8,206 bases of DNA from Elusimicrobiota bacterium (lineage in GTDB: Bacteria > Elusimicrobiota > Elusimicrobia > UBA1565 > JACRDR01). Location of the stretch: the NCBI GenBank assembly GCA_016207585.1, contig JACQPI010000191.1:1-8206 (forward strand). Reading direction: 5' to 3'. The stretch's first letter is position 1; every line of letters begins with the position of its first letter. Below the pieces are notes generated by a model. The model was not told the DNA's origin and did no database searches. It saw only the letters and a program-made list of their open reading frames with translations. A program made the translations under genes and the position numbers. This document shows, piece by piece, positions 1-5,572 of the stretch.

Positions 1-116
1 GGCGCGAACGAGCGCGACTTGGATCCTTGGGCCCACGTGGAGACGGGGCCCAGCGCGATGAGAGCGCAGATCAGAACCGATAACCAGCTTTTGGTGCGGC
101 GGATCCAGGTGTTCAT
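1..116 (-). CDS. Secreted protein of unknown function, N-terminal part only
   Basis: Only the first 38 codons lie in the window; the gene continues past base 1. The visible protein begins MNTWIRRTKSWLSVLICALI and runs on to a VSTWAQGSKSRSF segment. This is a textbook export signal: a positively charged start (two Arg, one Lys), a hydrophobic core of about 16 residues, and a likely signal peptidase I site after Thr-Trp-Ala. Start choice is supported by GAGGA centred about 7 bases upstream of the ATG. An extended -10 promoter lies about 55 bases upstream. It is divergent from the HNH gene. Function cannot be inferred from this fragment; it should be periplasmic, outer-membrane or extracellular. 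Confidence 0.8.
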   Translation of the reverse strand, partial: MNTWIRRTKSWLSVLICALIALGPVSTWAQGSKSRSFA

Positions 117-127
117 AGAGTCCTCGC

Positions 128-149
128 GTGGATACAGCGTGGATACAGC
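128..149. repeat. 11-base perfect tandem duplication in the 5' leader
   Basis: GTGGATACAGC occurs twice head to tail (128-138 and 139-149). It lies between the proposed promoter and ribosome binding site of the minus-strand secreted-protein gene, so it would sit in that gene's untranslated leader. It could be slippage or a duplicated regulator site; the sequence does not decide. Confidence 0.85.
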
Positions 150-171
150 ATTGACAAACGCAACCGACTAG

Positions 172-180
172 ATTATGGCA
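172..180 (-). promoter_or_regulatory. Extended -10 promoter for the secreted-protein gene
   Basis: On the minus strand this reads TGCCATAAT: the extended-10 TG, one spacer base, then CATAAT (5 of 6 to TATAAT). No convincing -35 is present, as is common for extended -10 promoters. Transcription would start near 165, giving a leader of about 50 bases. The plus strand of the same stretch has TTGACA (151-156) with a poor -10 partner TATGGC 17 bases on; the minus-strand reading is preferred because a gene follows it at the right distance. Confidence 0.45.
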
Positions 181-545
181 TAGGCGTGTGGAATAACGAC
201 AGGGTCTTTAGTCTAAAAAAAAATGGGAGGAAAGCTCTAGAAAACAATACGGGCCTTTCGAACTATCTCTTGCTGGGGCAAACGCCTCAGCACTAGTTTC
301 CCGTGGCAAGCCCCGAGGTTTTTAAAATGGGTTATTTCTCGAAACCCCCGCTCGATTTCTTCGCTCTCGTACCGAGGAAATTCCTTCCGAGATGATGGCG
401 ACTTCGAATTGAAATTATGTTTTAAATTGTTGCTTTTTTCGCTGGTTACTTGCAGCGCTGAAAGTGCTAACTAAAAGACGCTTGTAAAATAAGCATTTTT
501 TCCTCGATAGATCGCTATTCGCATCCGAACATTCGGTGACCTCTA
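181..545. other. AT-rich intergenic region without genes
   Basis: No coding ORF is supported here. GC is low by local standards (23 of 60 in the row 421-480). It holds a run of nine A (215-223), the structured segment at 249-323, a GCGCT-type hairpin at 454-468 with a three-base loop, and a weak GCTT/AAGC hairpin followed by ATTTTTT (480-501). TTCGCA (518-523) and TCTAAT (542-547), 18 bases apart, could be a promoter for the HNH gene but are only a 4/6 and 5/6 match. The region separates divergent genes, so some of it should be promoter DNA. Confidence 0.6.
249..323 (+). ncRNA. Possible structured leader or small RNA (family not recognised)
   Basis: An 8-base-pair hairpin (272-279 with 284-291, one G-U pair, loop AAAC) is enclosed by a 5-base-pair stem ACGGG/CCCGT (249-253 with 300-304). 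A second helix, GGGGC (275-279) with GCCCC (310-314), excludes the first and is followed by GAGGTTTTT, which is the geometry of a terminator/antiterminator switch. I compared it by eye with common riboswitch cores (c-di-GMP-I, cobalamin, ZTP, fluoride) and did not match it. The strand is uncertain, because perfect stems fold on either strand; the T-run favours plus. A chance fold remains possible. Confidence 0.3.
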
Positions 546-641
546 ATGAGTGAACCCGCGTTAATTCGCTGGTCGCCTCATCAAACAAGTGGGGTGGAAG
601 AAGTTATCGGGAACTTTTTTTCGGGACAATCGTATTATTAG
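546..641 (+). CDS. Small upstream ORF, possible leader peptide of the HNH gene
   Basis: ATG at 546 opens 31 codons beginning MSEPALIRWSPHQTSG and ending in TAG at 639-641. The stop is followed by GGAG and then directly by the ATG at 646 that I prefer for the HNH gene, so ribosomes finishing this ORF would sit on the next start (translational coupling). GGTGA at 535-539 is a possible ribosome binding site. The peptide has no signal sequence or motif I recognise. It may be a coupling leader, a tiny unknown gene, or chance: an alternative GTG start at 589 for the HNH protein would run through it in another frame. Confidence 0.3.
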   Translation: MSEPALIRWSPHQTSGVEEVIGNFFSGQSYY

Positions 642-645
642 GGAG

Positions 646-1968
646 ATGAATCTCGCGCAGCTTTCCGATGAAACGCTGCTCGGCAAGGTGGAGGCCTTGG
701 CCGAGACGGAACGATTCAGCTTAGCTGACTTTCTTGTTCATTTAGGAGAACTCGACCAGCGCGCCGCTTGCCAGAATAAGGGCTACGCCTCAGCGTTCGC
801 TTTCCTGACGCGTCATCTCGGCTATTCCGAGTGCGACGCCATGAGACGGGTGCGGGCCGCGCGGGCGGCGCGAAAGTATCCGTCGATTCTGCGTATGCTT
901 GCCGCCGGCGAGCTGCATCTTGTCGGGGTGGCCATGCTTCAGCCGGTTCTTACATCGGAGAACCATGAGCGACTGCTGCGCAAGGCGTCGCGCAGGAGCA
1001 CGCGCGAGGTGGAGCGCATGGTCGCGGAGCTGACTATTTCGGCGCGGGAACCGCGCGACCGCATCCGTGCGTTGTCCTCGACCCAACCTTCGGATTTCGG
1101 GTCGCCTCCCGCAGGCGCGCCCGTACTTGGAGGGAGCCAATCCACGCCGGAAGAGTTTGTTTTCTCGGCCTCATCAAGTCCCGAGCTTGTTTTGCCGCCG
1201 ACTGAGTCCGGCATGGGGGGCGAGTCTGTCGTACGGGCGGAGTCCGCCGAGCGAGTCGCATCAACGGAGCTTGCGGGTTCGGGCTCCGGGCGCGTGGTAT
1301 TCACTTTCGCGGCGGGAGAAGAGACCCGTAGCTGGTTTGAACAGGCTCGCGATCTGCTCCGTCACCGGTTTCCGGCTGGCCGCATGGAGGAAGTGATCGG
1401 GGAGGCCCTGAGGCGGCTGGTAGAAGAAGAGCGCCTGGCGAAGATAAATCGACGCAGGAAGAACGAAACATCATGCGCGGCGCCCGGCGGGGATACCAGG
1501 CGCAATATAGTGCGCCTGGTACCGGCGGGGAGGAAGTACACCCTGCCCGCCGGTATGCGCCAGGCAGCGCGCGAGGGGAGTAACACCTTGCGCGTGGCGC
1601 CCGGCGGAAATATGGACCGCGATCGTCCGGCCGGTTCCCTGGGGGAGAGAACGCTTCCGGCCCGCGGTAGTATGCGCCGGATGCCGGACAAAAATCGCGC
1701 GGCCATGTCGTTTCCCGGAGGACGGCAGGGGCGGCATATTCCAAGTTGGGTGCGAAAGAAAGTCTGGCAGCGAGACGCGGGTCGATGCGCCTACATCGGA
1801 CCGGAGCGTATTCGTTGCGGCGAGACGGCATGGCTTGAGTGGGATCATATCATCCCGTGGGTTTTGGGCGGATCCTCGAACGACCCGGCGAATATTCGTC
1901 TGCTTTGCCGCGCGCATAATCAGTCCGAGGCGCGGCGACTTGGGCTTGTACGGACGCAGGGCGCTTAG
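646..1968 (+). CDS. HNH endonuclease-like protein (DUF222/13E12-style N-terminal region)
   Basis: This 440-residue protein would be a DNA-binding, metal-dependent nuclease of the HNH (beta-beta-alpha metal) fold; its biological target is unknown. The N-terminal 140 residues are helical and match the style of HNH proteins whose family start resembles M-N-L-x-x-L-S-D-x-x-L-L. I therefore take ATG 646 rather than the GTG at 589, which has no ribosome binding site. Residues about 150-370 are a Ser/Pro/Gly/Arg-rich linker. The HNH domain is C-terminal (about 365-435): Cys381 and Cys391, Asp400-His401, Asn416, Cys421, His424-Asn425. The core residues are all present, so it looks intact. The linker holds two abutting inverted repeats and an imperfect repeat: the APGG motif at 279 and 318, each followed 18-20 residues on by TLPA. 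It stands alone, converging on the jelly-roll gene. Confidence 0.85.
   Translation: MNLAQLSDETLLGKVEALAETERFSLADFLVHLGELDQRAACQNKGYASAFAFLTRHLGYSECDAMRRVRAARAARKYPSILRMLAAGELHLVGVAMLQPVLTSENHERLLRKASRRSTREVERMVAELTISAREPRDRIRALSSTQPSDFGSPPAGAPVLGGSQSTPEEFVFSASSSPELVLPPTESGMGGESVVRAESAERVASTELAGSGSGRVVFTFAAGEETRSWFEQARDLLRHRFPAGRMEEVIGEALRRLVEEERLAKINRRRKNETSCAAPGGDTRRNIVRLVPAGRKYTLPAGMRQAAREGSNTLRVAPGGNMDRDRPAGSLGERTLPARGSMRRMPDKNRAAMSFPGGRQGRHIPSWVRKKVWQRDAGRCAYIGPERIRCGETAWLEWDHIIPWVLGGSSNDPANIRLLCRAHNQSEARRLGLVRTQGA
1494..1521. repeat. Perfect 11-base inverted repeat inside the HNH linker
   Basis: TACCAGGCGCA (1494-1504) and its exact reverse complement TGCGCCTGGTA (1511-1521) flank a six-base loop ATATAG. 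It lies in frame inside the low-complexity linker. The right arm shares its last two bases with the next inverted repeat. Confidence 0.9.
1520..1555. repeat. Perfect 10-base inverted repeat abutting the previous one
   Basis: TACCGGCGGG (1520-1529) and CCCGCCGGTA (1546-1555) are exact reverse complements around a 16-base loop. Together with 1494-1521 this makes two consecutive hairpins in 62 bases of coding sequence, a density typical of small palindromic (REP-like) elements tolerated in linkers. Confidence 0.9.
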
Positions 1969-2007
1969 GACCGATACGGCTCGGGGCGGGACGCGGCGGT
2001 TCTCCTC

Positions 2008-2050
2008 TCGCCCTGTCCTGGCTCGCTGGTAGCTCGCAAGGACTGGGCGA
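2008..2050. terminator. Hairpin between convergent genes (left)
   Basis: TCGCCCTGTCC (2008-2018) pairs with GGACTGGGCGA (2040-2050) at 10 of 11 positions around a 21-base loop. It lies 40 bases after the HNH stop. There is no T-run, so this is not a standard intrinsic terminator; it may mark a 3' end or block converging transcription. Confidence 0.4.
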
Positions 2051-2076
2051 TCGGAGAAAGACCTTCGCCCTGTCCT
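2008..2076. repeat. 12-base direct repeat pair
   Basis: TCGCCCTGTCCT occurs at 2008-2019 and exactly again at 2065-2076, 57 bases apart. Each copy supplies or overlaps the left arm of one of the two hairpins, so the convergent intergenic region contains a duplicated hairpin unit whose right arms have diverged. Confidence 0.85.
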
Positions 2077-2102
2077 CGGGGACTAGGGTCACCGAGGGCG
2101 GG
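2069..2102. terminator. Hairpin between convergent genes (right)
   Basis: Bases 2069-2079 pair with 2092-2102 as an 11-base-pair GC-rich stem (two G-U pairs on the plus-strand RNA) around a 12-base loop. A shorter alternative is GTCC-TCGG-GGAC at 2072-2083. It lies 52 bases past the stop of the jelly-roll gene, so it would suit the 3' end of that minus-strand transcript. No T-run follows on either strand. Confidence 0.4.
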
Positions 2103-2153
2103 CGTGGATAAAGCGACGTTTTGCGCGGGATAGTCTGGGGAGCGCCTCGTGAT

Positions 2154-3968
2154 CTACGGTCCGATCCGCAATCCCTTGGGTTTGGCGGGCGCCTGGGTAT
2201 CCGGCGGCGGGGGCGCGGAACCGGCGGCGAAGGGACAGGTCGCCGGGTTCCAGCCGAAGCAGTCCTGAAAGGAGGTGTTGCCCCATGACATGTCGTCGTA
2301 GTAGGCGGTGAGCGGGCCGGGGTTGTTCATGTGGTCGCTGATGCCGAATGAGTGAGCCCACAGGGGCGCGCCCTCGGAGTCCTTTCTCGCCCAGAGGGCC
2401 GCGTCGTCGACCGGGGAGGCCTTGAGCACCTCGGCGCCGTTCAAGAGAAGCGACCAAACGGCGCCTTCCGCGGCGCGCAGTTCGAACTGGTGCCAGGCTC
2501 CCGGCGCGATGGCGACGCCGACGTTGGAGGCCAGCGCCGCGGGCGCGGGAGCGTTCGATCCGGAGTTGCTGAACTGCTTCAATAAGACGGGATGGTTTTC
2601 GGAATCCACGCCCAGGGAGATGTAGTTGCGGCTTGCGTTGCCGTAGTAGATCATGCCGGCCAGGGCGGCGCCGTTGGGGGCCGGGAAGCTCGCCGGATCC
2701 AGATAGATCCAGCCGTTCATGACGTGGGTCTTGTTGGGAAGTCCCGCCTGCCCGTCGCCGCCTGCTCCGGCGTAGTCATGGCCGCCGAAGGTCTTGACCT
2801 CCATGGCGCTGTCGCCGCCCGCCGGGATGGGAATGGCGGAAGCGCAGTGGCTGACGGTTCCGTTGTGGGTCGTGGTGGAAACGTACGTTACGGTGGAGTA
2901 AGAAGAGGTATAGAACCAGTCGCCCGGGCCCATCTGCCCCCACGCGCAGTCGGAGGAGGGGCGCCTGCGCGTGCCATACGAATCGAAGGCGACCCATTCC
3001 TTGTAAATCTCCGTCTTGTAGGGGGAGGTCATGTCCGGCGTCCCCAGCGCAGGCTCATCGGTCGCGGGACCGATCGGCTTGCCTCCGTTGCCGCCTTTCA
3101 TGATAACCAAGTTGTCGCGGTAGTGGTGGAACGGCCGGCCGTTGAACGTCTGCCCGCCGGTCCGGTAATAGTGGTTCCAGAGGCCTCCGGCGAGGCGGTA
3201 GTCCGGGTTGTCGTTGCCCCGGAAGTTGAGCGTATAGTAACCGGCTACCTGGACCCCGTCGATCCATATCTCATAAACTCCGTCGCACTCGGTCTTTCCC
3301 GTCGGATCGATCCGGCCGTCGCCGTTTTGGTCCGCGCAGCCCCCGATCGTGTTGAGCTTGACGTGCAGCTCGATCCGGTACCATTTGTTGTTGCGCAACA
3401 TCCTGTCCTCCGGAGTTCCCATATTCATGGAGAGGTCGTGGAAGCGGATGCCGTTGCAGCCTCCGGCGCGGTAGATCTTCGGTCCCAGGGGCCCCAGGTC
3501 GAGCCCCCCCACGCCTCCCGTGCAGGTCACGCCGCCGGAGATGAACAAAGGCGACAAGGCATGGTCCGTGGAGCCCAGGCCCCAATGGTAGAGCTCGTCG
3601 AAGAGAATGTAGAAGCGGATGCGGATCTCCTCGGCGCTTTGAAAGGAGGGAAGATCCATATAGCCGGGAGCTCCCAACTCCCCGTATTTGAAACGATGGG
3701 AGTATCGCCCCATGAACGGTCTTGCGGCCACGATGTCCGTGTTCGCCGCGGTGTTCGAGGTCTTCCCTCCCGGCCAGAGGGAAAAGTTCCCGGTCTCGAA
3801 ATCGTCGCAGAAGATGACTCCGGGATCGGGGTTCGAGCCTCCGGGGCAGAAGGGTTCGACGCCCCAGGCCTTGCCGTAAAGAGCCGGCGCGACGGTCCAG
3901 AGAAAAAAGGCCGCTCGGAGAAAAAACAGCCTCCTGGCCGGAGACGGCGGTTCCCGGGTCACGAACAT
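2154..3968 (-). CDS. Secreted protein with two jelly-roll (LamG/ConA-like) domains
   Basis: This 604-residue protein is probably exported and carbohydrate-binding, or a polysaccharide lyase-like enzyme; no catalytic set is identifiable by eye. Residues 1-36 form a signal peptide (Arg-rich start, hydrophobic core LFFLRAAFFLWTVAPAL). Domain 1 (about 51-290) starts with FCDDFETGNFSLW and ends with a HYRDNLVIMKG strand. Domain 2 (about 310-565) ends with the matching AYYDDMSWG strand, so the two look like diverged copies of one beta-sandwich. Domain 1 contains DQNGDGRID near residue 213, an EF-hand/dockerin-like calcium loop. The end is a Pro-rich linker PPPPDTQAPAKPKGLRIGP that resembles the beginning of a fibronectin/Ig domain which is missing. 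The start at 3968 was chosen for the signal peptide; the frame stays open upstream to 4379 but overlaps the Ig-like gene. The ribosome binding site is weak. Probably co-transcribed with the gene at 4036-4314 (67 bases apart). Confidence 0.85.
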   Translation of the reverse strand: MFVTREPPSPARRLFFLRAAFFLWTVAPALYGKAWGVEPFCPGGSNPDPGVIFCDDFETGNFSLWPGGKTSNTAANTDIVAARPFMGRYSHRFKYGELGAPGYMDLPSFQSAEEIRIRFYILFDELYHWGLGSTDHALSPLFISGGVTCTGGVGGLDLGPLGPKIYRAGGCNGIRFHDLSMNMGTPEDRMLRNNKWYRIELHVKLNTIGGCADQNGDGRIDPTGKTECDGVYEIWIDGVQVAGYYTLNFRGNDNPDYRLAGGLWNHYYRTGGQTFNGRPFHHYRDNLVIMKGGNGGKPIGPATDEPALGTPDMTSPYKTEIYKEWVAFDSYGTRRRPSSDCAWGQMGPGDWFYTSSYSTVTYVSTTTHNGTVSHCASAIPIPAGGDSAMEVKTFGGHDYAGAGGDGQAGLPNKTHVMNGWIYLDPASFPAPNGAALAGMIYYGNASRNYISLGVDSENHPVLLKQFSNSGSNAPAPAALASNVGVAIAPGAWHQFELRAAEGAVWSLLLNGAEVLKASPVDDAALWARKDSEGAPLWAHSFGISDHMNNPGPLTAYYDDMSWGNTSFQDCFGWNPATCPFAAGSAPPPPDTQAPAKPKGLRIGP

Positions 3969-4035
3969 AGTGTAAGTCTCGAAGGCAACAGGGCGGTAAC
4001 GCGGGCCCCGTCGGGGGATATTCCAGGGCTCTATT

Positions 4036-4314
4036 TTATCCGGCGACGCGGCGGAAGCGCCGCGGTTTGGACTGCGCTGTCGCGCCGTCCTGGCCCTGGG
4101 CGCGGGCCTTGAGGCTATGTTCCCCGATCTCGAAACCAATCCAATCGAACCACCAGTAGCCGGAACCCGCCCGGCAGGCCTGCCAGGGCTCCCCGTCCAC
4201 GGAAATCTCGACGCGGACGGCGGGCGGCGCGGTCCCGATACGGAAGGTGTATAGGTTGGAGGCGATATGCTCGTCTTCGGAGGGATAGTCGACGTAAACC
4301 TGAAGCCCGGGCAT
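4036..4314 (-). CDS. Small Ig-like domain protein, conserved hypothetical type
   Basis: A 92-residue protein with no signal peptide, starting MPGLQVYVDYPSEDEHIASN. The layout is that of one beta-sandwich: a YPSEDEHIAS opening strand, YTFRIG, VRVEISVDGEPWQACR, an aromatic GYWWFDWIGF core, then EIGEHSLKARA, ending in a basic tail. This resembles short bacterial Ig-like proteins in which a substrate-contacting face carries the Trp cluster. I know of similar conserved hypotheticals in Elusimicrobiota-like genomes but cannot name a family. It is the first gene of a likely two-gene minus-strand unit with the jelly-roll protein. Upstream of ATG 4314 I see no strong ribosome binding site. Role unknown; a binding or scaffold function is only inference. 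Confidence 0.7.
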   Translation of the reverse strand: MPGLQVYVDYPSEDEHIASNLYTFRIGTAPPAVRVEISVDGEPWQACRAGSGYWWFDWIGFEIGEHSLKARAQGQDGATAQSKPRRFRRVAG

Positions 4315-4419
4315 GTGGGAAGCTTACTAATTTTTTCGCCGGATCGCCATGACTTTGCGATACATTGTGGGGGATACAAGGAGCGGTAACGAAAGGAAGA
4401 AAATTGCTATAAGTGTCGA
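4315..4419. promoter_or_regulatory. Divergent promoter region
   Basis: These 105 bases separate two divergent genes and must hold both promoters. A plus-strand extended -10 is visible at 4405-4413. For the minus-strand gene no clear promoter was found; A/T runs near 4325-4337 are the only AT-rich part close to its start. Confidence 0.5.
4405..4413 (+). promoter_or_regulatory. Extended -10 promoter predicting a leaderless mRNA
   Basis: TGCTATAAG is an extended -10 (TG, one base, TATAAG at 5 of 6 to consensus). Six bases separate it from the A of ATG 4420, so initiation at the usual distance falls on the start codon itself. No -35 is evident. It shares TGCYATAA with the promoter proposed at 172-180 on the other strand. 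Confidence 0.5.
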
Positions 4420-5055
4420 ATGTTTAGGGCGTTTAACTTTGCCTGCCGAGTGAATGGAGTGATACCTTGCGCCGCGATCCTCGCCGGCGCATGCGCCGGC
4501 TGGCTCGGCTGCGCCTCTATGGGCCGCTTTCCTACGGACTTCGGAAGCGGCACTCCCTCGCGATATCGCTCGGTCGCGGGGGTGCGCACCGCGGCCGCGC
4601 CCGCCGTGGACCTGACGCAATACGCGCGCATCGCCGTGTTGGGGGCGTCCTCCAACTCGGAAGAACGGGCGTTGGCCGACCAGCTTTTCTCCCAGTTCGT
4701 GGACATGGGGCTTCAGGTCGTCGCTCCCGCGCAGACGGAGCCGCTGTTCTCCCCGGCGCGCGGCCGAAGGGGAACTCTGGACATTCGGCGGGCCCTCGGC
4801 GCCGCCAAGGCCGCCGAGATCGACGCGATCGCCATGGTGAGCCTGCAGTACCGGCGCGGGACAGCGTGGATCCGCTTCGAGCTGACGGACGTGCGGCGCG
4901 CGGCGACCGTCCTGGAAAGCGTGCTGCAGTACGAGGGGGGCTTGAGCGGCAGATTGGAGTACCACAAGATCGCGCGCGCGATCACCGACGACATCCGCAA
5001 CCGTCTTCTCGCCAATCCCAAGCGCGGGAACATTCAAAGAAGGAAAATAGAGTAG
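4420..5055 (+). CDS. Putative lipoprotein, CsgG/TolB-N-like
   Basis: A 211-residue envelope protein. Residues 1-30 form a signal peptide ending in AGWLGC; Cys31 would be lipidated, though Trp at -3 makes the lipobox imperfect. The body starts with YARIAVLGASSNSEERALADQLFSQFVDMGLQVV (written here as YARIAVLGA, then ALADQLFSQF, then MGLQVV). It continues with an AAKAAEIDAIAMVSLQYR segment and a strand-rich part ending in AITDDIRNRLL. That order (beta strand, helix, strand on an old/young ligand-type fold, then an 'is it present' strand) is typical of CsgG, LpoB and TolB N-terminal-like lipoproteins that assemble surface machinery. The name is by architecture, not by a diagnostic motif. No ribosome binding site lies at a usable distance; see the promoter at 4405-4413. 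It ends 25 bases before the stop of the SnoaL-like remnant on the other strand. Confidence 0.8.
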   Translation: MFRAFNFACRVNGVIPCAAILAGACAGWLGCASMGRFPTDFGSGTPSRYRSVAGVRTAAAPAVDLTQYARIAVLGASSNSEERALADQLFSQFVDMGLQVVAPAQTEPLFSPARGRRGTLDIRRALGAAKAAEIDAIAMVSLQYRRGTAWIRFELTDVRRAATVLESVLQYEGGLSGRLEYHKIARAITDDIRNRLLANPKRGNIQRRKIE

Positions 5056-5080
5056 CGGGGATGTGGGGACTATCGTCTTC

Positions 5081-5341
5081 TCAAAACATTGTGTTGTCGT
5101 TGGCGGATTTTTCGGGGATCGACTGCGCGACATCCCAATGCTCAACGATTTTCCCCTTCTCCAGCCTGAAAATATCCACGACCGCGTTTCCCCGGTCCGC
5201 TTGATTTCTCCTGGAGAAGACGTGAACCGCCACTAGATCGCCGTCGGCGATCATGCGCTTGATCTCGACGAAAGCGTCCGGGTGTTTCGAATAGTAGCCG
5301 GTGAAGAACTCGATGAAGGGCTGCTTGCCGTCTCCGGCATT
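5081..5341 (-). pseudogene. 5'-truncated SnoaL-like (NTF2-fold, COG4922-type) gene
   Basis: Minus-strand codons from 5341 down to TGA at 5081-5083 give about 86 residues. They include NAGDGKQPFIEFF, EIKRMIADGDLVAVHVFSR, DRGNAVVDIFRLEKGKIVEHW and ANDNTMF at the end. This is the C-terminal two-thirds of the predicted SnoaL-like aldol-condensation family, small soluble NTF2-fold enzymes; the DGK-x-x-FI, IADGDLVAVH, VVDIFR and KIVEHWD segments are the family's core. Homology begins exactly at the Asn-Ala-Gly-Asp-Gly-Lys motif, where the family would normally have a preceding N-terminal 45 or so residues including an aromatic-Ile-Gln-His-Asn-Pro. Instead an in-frame TGA (5342-5344) precedes it and the upstream DNA is unrelated. 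No start codon or ribosome binding site is present, so it is a broken gene; translation from the internal Met is unlikely to give a fold. Confidence 0.85.
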
Positions 5342-5344
5342 TCA

Positions 5345-5572
5345 TCCTTCGTAAGTAGGGACATGCCAATGTTGCCTGGTTGTTACTGCGCATCTGTTAC
5401 AGTGCAAGCGTAGCGCGATGAGAACTTCGCTGATGAGGTTGCGCTGCGCGGGTTCCCGGAAGGTCGTGGCGGCGTCGCTGAATCTGCTGTATTTGGACCG
5501 GATGCTGTGTGCGGAGGTGTGCATCCTGGAGGTGGTGAGGCGGAGATCAAGGGCTTGTTTACGGAGGAGCAG
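5345..5572. other. Unassigned DNA between the gene remnant and the hydrolase
   Basis: No gene is recognised here. TGTTAC is repeated at 5381-5386 and 5395-5400. From about 5405 to 5545 every third base (positions 2 modulo 3) is strongly G/C, a coding-like pattern that fits both a plus-strand frame and the minus-strand frame in phase with the SnoaL remnant. It may be a decayed gene piece. A weak extended -10-like TGCTGTATT lies at 5485-5493. The strong GGAGG at 5563-5567 belongs to the next gene. Confidence 0.5.

Noticed and set aside
151..179. Plus-strand sigma-70 promoter TTGACA / TATGGC
   Set aside because: The -35 is perfect but the -10 matches only three positions, and no gene follows within 360 bases. 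It is kept as a possibility only if the structured RNA is real.
215..223. Run of nine A as a minus-strand intrinsic terminator
   Set aside because: No GC-rich hairpin precedes the T-run on the minus strand.
589..645. GTG start 19 codons upstream for the HNH protein
   Set aside because: No ribosome binding site, and the family normally begins at the M-N-L-x-x-L-S-D segment encoded from 646.
2592..4112. 506-codon plus-strand ORF antisense to the jelly-roll gene
   Set aside because: The minus strand has a signal peptide and two recognisable beta-sandwich domains in this stretch. The plus frame is Val/Arg/Gly-rich with no motif, as expected of a shadow ORF in high-GC DNA.
3969..4379. Upstream extension of the jelly-roll ORF to 4379
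   Set aside because: It would bury the signal peptide 137 residues in and overlap the Ig-like gene; the extension is Pro/Arg/Ser-rich with no structure.
4327..5145. 272-codon minus-strand ORF antisense to the lipoprotein gene
   Set aside because: The plus strand gives a signal peptide, lipid-type Cys and an alternating fold pattern. The antisense frame is Arg/Gly-rich and runs through the end of the SnoaL remnant in the wrong frame.
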